Source: Parapontixanthobacter aurantiacus (GTDB taxonomy: Bacteria > Pseudomonadota > Alphaproteobacteria > Sphingomonadales > Sphingomonadaceae). Taken from it: a stretch of DNA of 64,000 nucleotides. Position numbers and translations under genes: made by a program. Positions 52,166-61,282 of the stretch are shown in pieces; position 1 is the first letter of the stretch; each line of letters opens with the position of its first letter. Under the pieces are notes generated by a model, which did not search any database, was not told where the DNA came from, and saw only the letters and a program-made list of their open reading frames with translations. The stretch covers positions 93,611 to 157,610 of the forward strand of contig NZ_WTYW01000004.1 in assembly GCF_009827635.1 (NCBI RefSeq). Direction: 5' to 3'.

Positions 52166-52963
52166 TCAATGCACGAAGCGGGCGACGACGTCGCGGTAAG
52201 AGCGCGAAACCTTCACCTCGGCACCCGAATCCAGCACGAGGAAGCATTCGCCATTGGTATGCGGCTTGACCTGCCGGACCTGATCGAGATTGACGATGGT
52301 CGAGCGGTGGACCCGCTGGAATGTCCGCGGGTCGAGCCGCCGTTCGAGATCCTTCATCGTTTCGCGCAGGATCAGCGAATTGTCGCCCGTGTAGATGCAC
52401 ATGTAGTCGCCTGCGGCCTCGATGTGCTCGATGCTGTCGACCTCTACGCGGAAGATCTGGCCGCGATCCTTCACATTGATCAGTTTCTCGAAGCGATCGC
52501 TGCTTTCGCCCTGCTGCTCGCCGAATTCCTCAGCGACGCCGGGGGCCACGTCGGCGAGCACGTTCTTCAGCTTTTCCGCCTCTTCTGCGGACCGTTTCTC
52601 CGACAAACGATGCCGCACGCGCTCGATCGTGTCGGCCAGCTTGTCCTCGTCGACGGGCTTCATGAGATAGTTCACCGCATTCGCTTCGAAGGCGCGGATG
52701 GCGTGCTCCTCGAACGCGGTGACGAACACGAAGAGCGGCGGTTCGATTTCCATGACGCCTTGGACAACACTAAAGCCGTCGAAACCGGGCATCTGAATGT
52801 CGAGGAAGACGAGATCGGGCTTTTGCGTCTTGATCGCCCGGATCGCTTCGCGTCCATTGGCGCAGGTTCCGATGATCTCGATGTCCTTGTGCGGCTCCAG
52901 CCTCAGCTGAAGACCCTGGATCGCCAGTTTTTCGTCATCGACGAGAAGTGTTCGAATGGTCAT
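52166..52963 (-). CDS. LytTR family response regulator (second pair)
   Basis: The 265-residue protein has a receiver domain (residues 3-118) with Asp55 in LVFLDIQMPGFDG and Lys102 in YLMKPVDED, an intervening helical linker rich in Glu (about 120-160), and a LytTR domain (about 165-265) with RVHRSTIVNLDQVRQVKPH and SRSYRDVVARF. ATG 52963 is preferred over TTG 52972. It follows its kinase gene by five bases. It resembles the regulator at 13900-14643 in layout but has a longer linker. Confidence 0.93.
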   Translation of the reverse strand: MTIRTLLVDDEKLAIQGLQLRLEPHKDIEIIGTCANGREAIRAIKTQKPDLVFLDIQMPGFDGFSVVQGVMEIEPPLFVFVTAFEEHAIRAFEANAVNYLMKPVDEDKLADTIERVRHRLSEKRSAEEAEKLKNVLADVAPGVAEEFGEQQGESSDRFEKLINVKDRGQIFRVEVDSIEHIEAAGDYMCIYTGDNSLILRETMKDLERRLDPRTFQRVHRSTIVNLDQVRQVKPHTNGECFLVLDSGAEVKVSRSYRDVVARFVH

Positions 52964-52968
52964 TGGGG

Positions 52969-54189
52969 TCAACTTCCAGTTTTCGGGGTGGCGAATTCGG
53001 ATACAACGCTGGTCGCCAGCGAGGGTTTCGCCGTCTCTCCGCGTCGCTTGGCTGCGGCCAGCTTCGCTGCTTCCGTTTCGTCCACCTCATAGGGGATTTC
53101 GATGACGACCATGAAGCCGCCATCGATGGGGGTTCTGATTTCGAATCTGTGATCTTCGCCATAGGCCTGAGCGAGCCGATTACGAATATTCGCGAGACCA
53201 ACGCCCGTAGAAACGGGACGAGCGCCCCCGCGGGCCGGTGCGCCCCGGGCCGTCGCCCAGTCTTGCTCGCGACGAAGTCCCGGTCCGGTGTCGCTTACGG
53301 CAATGCGCAAGCGGTCGCCCATGCGCTGTGCGACGAGACTGATCTTGGCGCCTTCCTCTTGCGGCGAAACGGCGTATTTGATTGCGTTCTCGACCAGCGG
53401 CTGCAGCAGGAGAGACGGCAGGCAGGCGACCGCCGCCTCGTGCTGGACGCGGAACGACGTGCGCAAGCGTTCTTCGAAACGCATCCGTTCGATGTCGAGA
53501 TAGAGTTTCAGGGTCTCGATTTCCTGATCGAGCGTTACCTTGCCGCTCGGCTGGGTGATGAGCGTGTGGCGAAGGAAGGACGAAAGCCGCGTCAGCATCG
53601 CATTGGCGGGCTCCGTCTGCTTCAGGAGAACGAGCGTGCTGATCGAATTCAACGTGTTGAACAGGAAGTGCGGATTGAGCTGATAACGCAGCATGTCGAG
53701 TTGCGCGCTTGCCGCCTGCGCCTCGAGGCGCAGCATTCGGTCGGCCTGCTGCTCGATTTGCAGGTAGAAATTGATGGCGTAGTAGAGCGCGGACCATGCG
53801 CCGAGCAAGGTCAGGTCGAAGAAGAAGATGCCGATGAGCAAGGGTCCGAACGCCCCTTCCGCGCCAGGGCGGTAAAGCGTGATGACCCAGCTGTTGATGA
53901 AGGCGAACAGGAGGACGGCGAAGGCTAGTGCGACGCCGCTCAGACCCCAGGCGATAAGCGGTCGGCGGTGCAGCAACTGGCGATAGATGACCGAAAGGAC
54001 GAGACTGATCGAGAAACCGGTAATCATCTCGATCAGCGTGACGACGAGAAAGCTCAGTTCCTGCCCGCCCGACAGCGCCGATGCGGAGCGCAGGATGAAG
54101 GCCCCGCCCCAGCCGATGAACTGGAGGTTCCAGAATGCCCGGTTCTTGTTGTCGAAGAACGGCGTCGGTTTGATCGGCAACACGGCCAT
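52969..54189 (-). CDS. LytS-type sensor histidine kinase (second pair)
   Basis: The 406-residue protein has four membrane helices (about residues 20-36, 46-67, 79-104, 113-138), then a His_kinase domain with phospho-acceptor His174 in LNPHFLFNTLNSISTL, the N-box LLLQPLVENAIKYAV, and GVGLANIRNRLAQAYG. The C-terminal 30 residues are a polar tail rich in Ala/Lys. It pairs with the regulator downstream. The signal and target genes are unknown. Sensory helices differ from the first kinase, so the two pairs are not simple duplicates. Confidence 0.94.
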   Translation of the reverse strand: MAVLPIKPTPFFDNKNRAFWNLQFIGWGGAFILRSASALSGGQELSFLVVTLIEMITGFSISLVLSVIYRQLLHRRPLIAWGLSGVALAFAVLLFAFINSWVITLYRPGAEGAFGPLLIGIFFFDLTLLGAWSALYYAINFYLQIEQQADRMLRLEAQAASAQLDMLRYQLNPHFLFNTLNSISTLVLLKQTEPANAMLTRLSSFLRHTLITQPSGKVTLDQEIETLKLYLDIERMRFEERLRTSFRVQHEAAVACLPSLLLQPLVENAIKYAVSPQEEGAKISLVAQRMGDRLRIAVSDTGPGLRREQDWATARGAPARGGARPVSTGVGLANIRNRLAQAYGEDHRFEIRTPIDGGFMVVIEIPYEVDETEAAKLAAAKRRGETAKPSLATSVVSEFATPKTGS

Positions 54190-54263
54190 TATTCGCCTCC
54201 CTTAGCCGAATTGTGCTATGTCTTGCCAGCGGCTAGGATTGTTCCGGCACGCAGGAGAGACGA

Positions 54264-54896
54264 ATGAGCAACGAGACAAGGACAGAAGCGGCCCTCGCCC
54301 ATGATGCGATGGAGCGGGCGAAGTTTCGGGAGATGAAGGAAGGCACGAAGGAAGACTGGGCCAAGATCGGATCGCAATACATGGCTTTTGCCAAGGACCT
54401 GCCCGACCGCGTGCTCGACCATCTGCGCCTGCTCGACGGAGATTTCGGCGGCTTCCCGGTCTGCCGCCTCGAACATTCGTTGCAGACCGCCACACGCGCC
54501 TATCGCGACGGGCGGGACGAGCAGTATGTCGTCATGGCGCTGCTGCATGACATCGGCGATACGCTGGGAACCTACAATCATCCCGAGGTCGCGGCCTCGA
54601 TCATCAAGCCCTTCGTCTCGGAAGAAATTCACTGGATTTGCCAGAACCACGGTGCGTTTCAGGGCTATTACTACTTCCATTTTCTCGGCATGGACCAAAA
54701 CGTGCGCGAGCAGTTCCGCGACCACGAACATTTCGATGCCTGCGCGGAGTTCTGCGAGAAATACGACCAGGCCGCCTTCGACCCCGATTACGAAAGCGAA
54801 AGCCTCGAATTTTTCGAGCCGATGGTTCGACGGGTCATGGCCCGACCGCTCAAATCGATGTACGCCAAGGCTGCGGAGAACGCCGAAGCTGCCTAG
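54264..54896 (+). CDS. HD-domain protein resembling diiron oxygenases (PhnZ/MIOX type)
   Basis: The 210-residue protein has an HD core with candidate metal ligands in the order H, HD, H, H, D: His71 in RLEHSLQTATRA, His95-Asp96 in ALLHDIGDTLGT, His106, His129 in NHGAFQGY and Asp168 in EKYDQAAFD. The EHSLQ-type block and the terminal (W/Y)D motif are also found in the mixed-valent diiron oxygenases PhnZ, TmpB and myo-inositol oxygenase, beyond ordinary HD phosphohydrolases. Oxygenase activity is an inference; a hydrolase is possible. It shares its stop codon bases with the convergent peptidase gene. Confidence 0.78.
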   Translation: MSNETRTEAALAHDAMERAKFREMKEGTKEDWAKIGSQYMAFAKDLPDRVLDHLRLLDGDFGGFPVCRLEHSLQTATRAYRDGRDEQYVVMALLHDIGDTLGTYNHPEVAASIIKPFVSEEIHWICQNHGAFQGYYYFHFLGMDQNVREQFRDHEHFDACAEFCEKYDQAAFDPDYESESLEFFEPMVRRVMARPLKSMYAKAAENAEAA

Positions 54897-55882
54897 TTGG
54901 CGCGCAAAGGCGCGACATCCCGCCGGAAATGCCAGCGCCAGTCGGCCGAGCCGGTTTCGGCAAGCAGCGGTTCGATAAGCGCTATTTCGGCAGCGATGAA
55001 TTTCGCCCGTTCGTCCCAGCCGTCATGCGTTCGCTTGCGCAATAGCCCGCCATCATGCCGTGGCCCCCAGCGGGTCATAAATTCCTGTGCTGCGCGTGGG
55101 GAATAACCTGCATTTGCGAGCAGCCAGGGCATCAGCCGATCCGCTTCCCGCTCGGTCGCCCTGACATTGCTCCTCTTCCGCCCCGCGGCATCGAGCCACT
55201 TGCGATGGCCGAGCAGATTATGTGCGAGTTCATGCGCGATAGCTGCCGCGAGCTCGGGTTCCGCGTAGGCGAAGCCGGGAAACTCGTACCCGAAGATCAC
55301 GCGCCTTCCTTCTGCCATCGCATCCGTTCCCTTGCCGCGCAATTCGAACCAGGTCGGGCAGGCCTGAACCGGCGACAGCGCTTCGCCGCGCGGCGTCCCG
55401 TCAGGCTGCTGCCAGCCGATGATCGCGGGGCGCGACAGGGCGAGTTCCTCCCCGATTGCTGCGCGTACGTCTTCGAGCCGCTGCCAAGCTGGTTCGGTAA
55501 AGGGAAAGTCGCGCTCCACCATGACTTCGTTGATCGAGTGGATGGTATCGTTCGGTTGCAGACCCGCTCGGTCGGCGGGCGATCCGGCAGCGACAGCCTG
55601 TACCGCGATGTCGCCCGAGAGGCCCAGCGCGCGCCTGACGCCATCGGCGTCGCTATAGGTAGCCGCATCGTGCAGCAGGAATCCCGCGGCGGGCTCCGCA
55701 TTCTCGCAAAAGGCGGCATTGCCGGTGACGAGCTTCCACCCGATCGAGAACAGGCGCGCTTCCCGCGCCTGCCAGGTGGTTACTGCAGCCTGCGTATCGG
55801 CCTGTTTCGCTGGTGCCTGCGCGCTCGCTGCGACAGGCGCGAGAGCAAGCATTGCGGCGATCGCTAGCCGCAGCAATATCAT
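54893..55882 (-). CDS. PDZ-domain M48-like metallopeptidase
   Basis: The 329-residue product has a signal peptide (residues 1-22, ending ASAQA), a PDZ-like region around residues 85-140 (VQAVAAGSPADRAGLQPNDT), and a zinc protease motif AAIAHELAHNLLGH at about 217-230 with the glutamate of a third ligand in RATEREADRLMPW. It likely works in the periplasm on misfolded envelope proteins. The start overlaps no neighbour: the DsbA-like gene ends three bases upstream. Its last bases CTAG are shared by the two converging stop codons. Confidence 0.85.
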   Translation of the reverse strand: MILLRLAIAAMLALAPVAASAQAPAKQADTQAAVTTWQAREARLFSIGWKLVTGNAAFCENAEPAAGFLLHDAATYSDADGVRRALGLSGDIAVQAVAAGSPADRAGLQPNDTIHSINEVMVERDFPFTEPAWQRLEDVRAAIGEELALSRPAIIGWQQPDGTPRGEALSPVQACPTWFELRGKGTDAMAEGRRVIFGYEFPGFAYAEPELAAAIAHELAHNLLGHRKWLDAAGRKRSNVRATEREADRLMPWLLANAGYSPRAAQEFMTRWGPRHDGGLLRKRTHDGWDERAKFIAAEIALIEPLLAETGSADWRWHFRRDVAPLRAN

Positions 55883-55884
55883 CG

Positions 55885-56577
55885 TCAGCCGGCCTGCGGG
55901 GCGTCGATGGCGCTCTTCAACTGCTCGTAGCCGACGGCACCTTCGATCAGCTGCCCGTTGACCACCCAGCTCGGCGTCCCGGAAAAACCGAGTTCTCGGG
56001 CGAAACCGATGTTTTGCGCCAGTTCGCGTGCCGCCTCTTCGGATGAGGCGAAAGCGTTTGCCTGATCCATGTCGAGCCCTGCCTTCTGCGCAGCGGCAAG
56101 GATGCTCGCTTCGTCGGTCGATCCGGCTTCGAACATCGCGTGGTAGAAGGCGGGGTATTTACCCTGCCGCGCCGCAGCCAAGGCCATGCGAGCAGCCTGG
56201 TCGCTGCCCGGAAAAATGGGATACTCGCGCACGACGACCTTCAGGTCCGGATCCTGTGCGACGAGCCGATCGATATCCTCGGTGCTCGCCCGACAATAGC
56301 CACAGGCATAATCGGTAAATTTAACGAGTGTCTTCGAACCGTCGGGGTTACCTAACACCGCGCCGGGAAAGGCGGTGGTCACCTGCGACTGGATCGAACC
56401 CAGCCGCTCCTCCATCTGCGCTGCCTGATAGGCTTCCGCCATTTCCGGCAGTATCTCGGGATTGGCGACGAGGTATTCGCGCGTATTGGCATCGCCGAGG
56501 CCGCTGAAGGACCACAATGCCGCCCCGGCAAACCCCGCCACGAGTGCGACGATCGCCGTCACCAGATATTGCCGCAT
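55885..56577 (-). CDS. DsbA family thiol:disulfide oxidoreductase
   Basis: The 230-residue product has an N-terminal membrane anchor (about residues 4-24, VTAIVALVAGFAGAALW), a helical linker and a thioredoxin fold with the active site CGYC (Cys92, Cys95) in FTDYACGYCRASTEDID. The cis-proline block FSGTPSWVVNG is near the end. Such Com1/DsbA-like proteins make or shuffle disulfides in periplasmic proteins. ATG 56577 is the first start after the non-coding stretch. It stands between the two metallopeptidase genes. Confidence 0.9.
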   Translation of the reverse strand: MRQYLVTAIVALVAGFAGAALWSFSGLGDANTREYLVANPEILPEMAEAYQAAQMEERLGSIQSQVTTAFPGAVLGNPDGSKTLVKFTDYACGYCRASTEDIDRLVAQDPDLKVVVREYPIFPGSDQAARMALAAARQGKYPAFYHAMFEAGSTDEASILAAAQKAGLDMDQANAFASSEEAARELAQNIGFARELGFSGTPSWVVNGQLIEGAVGYEQLKSAIDAPQAG

Positions 56578-56617
56578 GTACTTCCCTCGTCTGAATTTGC
56601 GTGGATCGATTGCGCGC

Positions 56618-58000
56618 TTAACGGTCCCGGGCTTCCTCGAGCGCGGCGCGGGCTTGCAATACGATGTCTTGCGCGCGAATCCAATCCGGCGTTTCCATCG
56701 GCAAGCGCCCTTCCGCGGCCTGTGCGCTGCGGAGTGCGGACAGATAATCGCGCCGCAACACCTGCTGTTCGGCGCTCGCAAGCATGGCGCGCGCCTCGTC
56801 ACCGCGTGCGGCATAGACGATGCCCAACTGATACCAGGCAAAGGGGTTGGCCCGGTCACGCGCGACCGCGGCGCGAAGAACGCGCTCCGCCTCCTCGTAA
56901 TTCGCGTCGTTCTCCGTCGCGATCAGGGCATGGCCGAAGACCGCGCCGATCAGCGGATGGTTGCCCGTCAGTTCGGTCGCTTGGCGAAGCGGCGCAAGCG
57001 CCTCTTCCGGCTGCCCGGATTCGAGCAGAACCTGCCCCTTCAGTTCGAGGAAATAGGGATTGGCGGGGTCGCTCTCGATAAGGGCTGTCGTCTCGGCCAG
57101 CGCCTTATCCATGTAGGCGTGCTTGTGATAGGCATAGGCGCGGGCGTAACGGGCAGCGACGCTCTGGTCGCTTTCCGGATAGTCGAGCAAGGTACGATCG
57201 GGTGGATCGAGATAGCCCGCGAGTTTCGCTTTCACCCGCTCGAACCTTTGCTGCAGATCGGCATCGTCGGGCGCGTCCCAGGCAGGATCGCGCATGTAGT
57301 CCTCGCGCAGGCGGAAGATGCGGTCGCTGGAGAGGGGGTGTGAGCGGATGAATTCGGTTTCTGCATTGCGCGGAATGCCGCGGCGCAGTTCCTGGTTTTC
57401 CAGCTTGTTGAAGAAGGACAGCGATCCGCGACCGGAAATTCCCGCTTCCGACAAGTACTTGGCCCCGGCGGCATCAGCCGATGCTTCCTGAACCCTGCTG
57501 AAAGCGAGGAAATTGCCTAAGGCGGCCCGCTGACCGGCCATCATGATGCCGGTGAGGGCTTCTCCGCCGCCGCCTGCCGCAGCAGCGGCCGCACCCAGCA
57601 ACATGGACAGGATCGTGATGTTCGTCGCATTCCCGGCACCCTCGCTATAGCGGTTGATGTGACCGCCGGTAATGTGGCCGAGTTCGTGCGCGATGACGCC
57701 CTGGACTTCGTTCGCCGTATCGGCGGCGTCGATCAGACCGCTATGGATATAGACGACCTGCCCGCCCGCAACGAAGGCGTTGATGGTCGGATCGTTGATG
57801 AGAACGATGTCGAGATTGGACGGATCGAGCCCAGCGGCCTCGGCGAGCGGCGCCGCCATATCGTCCAGCAGCGCCTCGGTCTCGGCATCGCGCAGCACCG
57901 ATTGTGCCAGCGCTGGCTGCGCGGCCCAGGTGAACATGGCGAGCAGGGCCGCGATGCGCGCGAAAGCTCTTGCGGAAAGACGGGCCGGACGGGTTGGCAT
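56618..58000 (-). CDS. M48 metalloprotease with TPR repeats (BepA-like)
   Basis: The 460-residue product has a signal peptide (residues 1-33, ending QPALAQ), an M48 protease domain with HELGHITGGHINR (zinc His-Glu-His) at about 117-129 and the third ligand in VQEASADAAGAKYL, and C-terminal TPR-like repeats from about residue 270 to 445 (ALAETTALIESDPANPYFLE and NPFAWYQLGIVYAARGDEA). BepA of E. coli degrades stalled LptD and BamA and assists outer membrane assembly. ATG 58000 is preferred; ATG 58051 adds 17 residues without conservation. Confidence 0.92.
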   Translation of the reverse strand: MPTRPARLSARAFARIAALLAMFTWAAQPALAQSVLRDAETEALLDDMAAPLAEAAGLDPSNLDIVLINDPTINAFVAGGQVVYIHSGLIDAADTANEVQGVIAHELGHITGGHINRYSEGAGNATNITILSMLLGAAAAAAGGGGEALTGIMMAGQRAALGNFLAFSRVQEASADAAGAKYLSEAGISGRGSLSFFNKLENQELRRGIPRNAETEFIRSHPLSSDRIFRLREDYMRDPAWDAPDDADLQQRFERVKAKLAGYLDPPDRTLLDYPESDQSVAARYARAYAYHKHAYMDKALAETTALIESDPANPYFLELKGQVLLESGQPEEALAPLRQATELTGNHPLIGAVFGHALIATENDANYEEAERVLRAAVARDRANPFAWYQLGIVYAARGDEARAMLASAEQQVLRRDYLSALRSAQAAEGRLPMETPDWIRAQDIVLQARAALEEARDR

Positions 58001-58097
58001 GGTTCGAAGCGATAGCGCATTTTCGCCTGAACCGGAACTGAAGCTTTGCATGGAGGCGGCTTAGCCATCGCCCGCTCGAATGATGGCTCGATCGACC

Positions 58098-59237
58098 CTA
58101 GCTGCTGCTCGCCTTCCCTGTTGGAGGAGCGGGATCGCCGGGAGGCGCCTTGCCCTTGGTCTCGATCGTCTTTGCCAGTTCTTCGGCAGCGCTTTCCCCC
58201 CTTAGTCCGATCTCTTCGAGAAAAGCGGCGCCCGTGCTGTAATCACTGCCCAACCAGAGCGGAACGCGGGCCGCCTCGATCGTTGCCTTGGCGGCAAGTT
58301 CCTCGCTGCTCATGGCTTCACCGGCCTGGCGGATAAGTACGGCTCTGATCCGACCCGGGTGGCTTTCAACCATCTTGCCGAATGCGACAAGATCGCCCTG
58401 CGTGTCGTCTCCCATCAGTGCAAACTGCATTTCGGGATAGGTACCGAGGATGGTATCCATGGCAGCCAGCTTATGCGCGCCGTGACTGGCCTTTCCCAAA
58501 GTCTCGCGATTGAAGCCCCAATCGCGCAAGGCGATCGGGCCCAGTGGCAATCCGCGCCCTTTCTGGAATGCAACGAGGTAGGAAAACAGGTTCCACGGGC
58601 TGGACGAGACGTAGAAGAAGGGATTGGCCGTTGCCCTGTGCCGTTCGCCGGCGTGGGCCGATCCGGCGGGCAGGACTTCGCCGCCGCCCATCGCCTGGTA
58701 GAAGATGTCCGCGCCTGGAACGAGCAAGCGTTCGTCGGGCATCTGCGCCAGCACGCGCCGCCAGTTTCGCGCGACGTCACGCCAGTTCCCGGTAATGCCG
58801 GTCTCGATGATCGTGTCGTCTATGTCGGAAATGACGCCGAGCCCGGCATGGCGTCCGGGAACGAGTACCTGGCCAGTCGCTTCCTGCTCGCCGTCGCTAT
58901 TCGACCATCGAATGACCACCGATTCCCAGCTTGTCCGTTCGGGAAGCTCCGCTGCGGGTTCGAGTGCGACATCGAAATGTACGAACCCTTCCTTGTCGGT
59001 GACGCCATCGTGCAGGGTTGTCTCACCGCCATGCTCGATTTCCAGCGCAACACTTACTTCCATCGCTTCCTTAGAGGCGAATTGCGACAACATGGTGCGC
59101 ATCGCCTGCCATTTGCCCGACGCGTTGAATTCGCGCCGCTTCTGCCGCAAGGCGCGGACGGAGATGCGCAGGCGCTCGCGATTGCGATACCCGAAATAGG
59201 GCTGGATGCGGACGGGATGGCTGAACAGGAATTGCAT
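58098..59237 (-). CDS. APP1-like phosphatidate phosphatase domain protein (DUF2183)
   Basis: The 379-residue protein has an N-terminal region that is basic and beta-rich and a DUF2183/App1 catalytic domain from about residue 135, with the nucleophile motif ISDIDDTIIETGITG and the later FFYVSSSPWNLFSYLVAF and QFALMGDDTQGDLVAF containing the second aspartates. Yeast App1 dephosphorylates phosphatidate. A role in lipid turnover at the membrane is likely; bacterial substrates are not established. The N-terminal half resembles an immunoglobulin-like sandwich but this is uncertain. Confidence 0.88.
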   Translation of the reverse strand: MQFLFSHPVRIQPYFGYRNRERLRISVRALRQKRREFNASGKWQAMRTMLSQFASKEAMEVSVALEIEHGGETTLHDGVTDKEGFVHFDVALEPAAELPERTSWESVVIRWSNSDGEQEATGQVLVPGRHAGLGVISDIDDTIIETGITGNWRDVARNWRRVLAQMPDERLLVPGADIFYQAMGGGEVLPAGSAHAGERHRATANPFFYVSSSPWNLFSYLVAFQKGRGLPLGPIALRDWGFNRETLGKASHGAHKLAAMDTILGTYPEMQFALMGDDTQGDLVAFGKMVESHPGRIRAVLIRQAGEAMSSEELAAKATIEAARVPLWLGSDYSTGAAFLEEIGLRGESAAEELAKTIETKGKAPPGDPAPPTGKASSS

Positions 59238-59280
59238 GATGCCGGGGCGCTACAATGTCGCCCCGCGCATAGCAAACGCC

Positions 59281-61167
59281 CTATCCGATAAGCTTTTTCG
59301 CTGCCTTTTCGATCATGGGTATGTCCTGAGGCACTTCTCCCAGGACGACCAGCTCGCCTTCCTCCGTGCGTCGCACCATGACGAGGGCGAATTCCGCGCC
59401 GTCGATCGGCAGGTCTTCGAGCGATGTTTCCGGCAAGGCCCGCAGCTTGTTTGCAATTGCCGGGCGTGGTTCGATGCGTTCCGCGACGGTCTCGCCTTTT
59501 TCCTCTCGCCGCAGCTTGCGTTCGGTCCGGACCACTTCCTTGAGGCCGCCGCGCGTTTCCGAAAGGAACCCGCCGAGTTTGCCGCGTTCCACTCCCACAC
59601 GGTGCGCATGGGCAAGAACGGTGGCATATTCGGTAAGCCGCGTCTTGTCGTAATCGGCGCCGAATACGAGCTTCACGACCGGCGTCATGGGCGCGCGATC
59701 CTGCGCGCTCATGCCATTGTCTTCGAGCAATTCGGCGAAATCTTCCGGGGCGTTGGCGGCCTCGATGCTGACGTCGTAGGCTCGGCCTACCGCTTCGTAG
59801 AGGGCAGCACGGCTGCGATCCTCACTGTTACGGGCGGTGTAGGCGAATTCGCGTGCCACCGCGAGGCACTCGTGCAGGCCTTCGGGCGCGGTGTCTTCGA
59901 ATTTATCGGCGATCGCCGGAATGGACAGCTCGCGCGGTGTTGCCGGTTCAGTTTCGTCGACTGCTTGGTCCGCAGGCTGCTCGTCATCGAACGCCAAAGG
60001 TGCTTCGTCTTCGTCTTCGCCGAACTCGACGAAGGGCGCGAAACCTCCATCATGATCGCTGGTCTCGCTTGTGTAAGCGGTGTCGCTGTCGATCGCCGCC
60101 TCGACCGGTTCATCCTGCGCGAACAGATCGTCTTCGTCGCGGAACGGGAAGCTGTCCTGCTTGCCGGGCGAATAATCGGACAGGTCGATCGCGACCTTCG
60201 TTTCGGTCTTGCCGATGCTGATGCCCATCAGGCTGGGAAGCGCCGAATCGTCGACGATGATTTCCTCGCCTTCCTCGTCGACATCGTCGTCGCCGAAATC
60301 GGGCTGCAGGAAGATCGCGTCGTCGTTATCCTCTTCTTCGTCGTCCTCATAACCGAGATCGTCTTCGTCAAATTCGACGGCATCCTCCGTCTCGTCCTGT
60401 TCCTCGACGACGCCGAAGGCGGGCTCGGGAAGCGCCGTCTCATCCTGCGCAAGCGCCTCTTCGGCTGGCGTATCGTCGCCCGTCATCACGCCGACCAGTG
60501 CGAGATCGAGGATGCCGTCATCCGCGTCATCCTCGTTCGCGTCGTCCACGGCGAGCGCCTGATCGATTTCGAGCAGCAACTCATCGGCAGTCCGGTCGTC
60601 CGCCACTTCCTTCCAGTTGATGACGCCGTAGATGAAGTCGATCGTCTCATCATCGCTCGAATAGGGCAGCAGGATACCGCGATACATCACGGTCACGTTG
60701 CGCTGATTGACGAACTCCGCTTCGAATCCGATCGGTGCCTGATTCGCGAGAATCTGCATGTAGTGATCGGTGATCCGGCTGAGCAGCGACAGGCTCGGCA
60801 CGTCATCGAGATTTTTGATGGCAGTGTCGGCACCGCATTCCTCGGCCAGCCGCGCACCGAGAAACTGGATGCCGGGGCTTTCGATTCCGGAGGTAAAGTC
60901 GAGAAGGACGCTGTAGGGCCCGAAATCCTCGAGCGAGGCCGGGTCGAGATCCTCGATCGCGGGAAAGTTCTGGTCGCCGAGCAATTCCGCCCAGTGATTG
61001 TAGGCGCGAACCTGCATGCGCCGTTCGTCCTGACCGACGGGGGAGGGCGGCGCTTCGGCAATCTCGCCATCCACGCCGAAGCCTTCTTCCTCTAGTTCGG
61101 TTGCCAGACCTTCGGGTAGATTCCCGAGCAAATCGTCATTGTCGAACTGGCCGCGAAGCGTATCCAT
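59281..61167 (-). CDS. Large acidic protein with PAS-like N-terminal domain
   Basis: The 628-residue product has a PAS_5-like domain at about residues 50-188 (VRAYNHWAELLGDQNFPA, IESPGIQFLGARLAEECGAD, VTVMYRGILLPYSSD). A very acidic, low-complexity linker of about 240 residues follows (runs of Asp/Glu with EEEDNDDA-like segments), and a helical C-terminal domain of about 440-628 with RAALYEAVGRAYDVSIEAAN. No transmembrane segments. It may be a signalling or polarity scaffold; the name of the C-terminal domain is unknown. ATG 61167 is preferred over the codons before it. Confidence 0.75.
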   Translation of the reverse strand: MDTLRGQFDNDDLLGNLPEGLATELEEEGFGVDGEIAEAPPSPVGQDERRMQVRAYNHWAELLGDQNFPAIEDLDPASLEDFGPYSVLLDFTSGIESPGIQFLGARLAEECGADTAIKNLDDVPSLSLLSRITDHYMQILANQAPIGFEAEFVNQRNVTVMYRGILLPYSSDDETIDFIYGVINWKEVADDRTADELLLEIDQALAVDDANEDDADDGILDLALVGVMTGDDTPAEEALAQDETALPEPAFGVVEEQDETEDAVEFDEDDLGYEDDEEEDNDDAIFLQPDFGDDDVDEEGEEIIVDDSALPSLMGISIGKTETKVAIDLSDYSPGKQDSFPFRDEDDLFAQDEPVEAAIDSDTAYTSETSDHDGGFAPFVEFGEDEDEAPLAFDDEQPADQAVDETEPATPRELSIPAIADKFEDTAPEGLHECLAVAREFAYTARNSEDRSRAALYEAVGRAYDVSIEAANAPEDFAELLEDNGMSAQDRAPMTPVVKLVFGADYDKTRLTEYATVLAHAHRVGVERGKLGGFLSETRGGLKEVVRTERKLRREEKGETVAERIEPRPAIANKLRALPETSLEDLPIDGAEFALVMVRRTEEGELVVLGEVPQDIPMIEKAAKKLIG

Positions 61168-61282
61168 GTGGCTGATGCCCCCCAAAGGTCTTTTCCTTGA
61201 GGACCTATGTGCAAGAGCATGGTAAACATATTCTTAAGCACGACGTTCAAGTTTGACCTTGATCGGGCGGTTCGGCGCGTGG

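Noticed and set aside
54893..54896. Shared CTAG of the converging stop codons as a regulatory feature.
   Set aside because: Overlap of converging stops is common by chance in dense genomes and has no evident consequence.
59206..61095. A 629-codon frame antisense to the acidic PAS-like protein.
   Set aside because: It is the reverse complement of Asp/Glu codon runs and gives Val/Phe/Ile-rich noise without domains.
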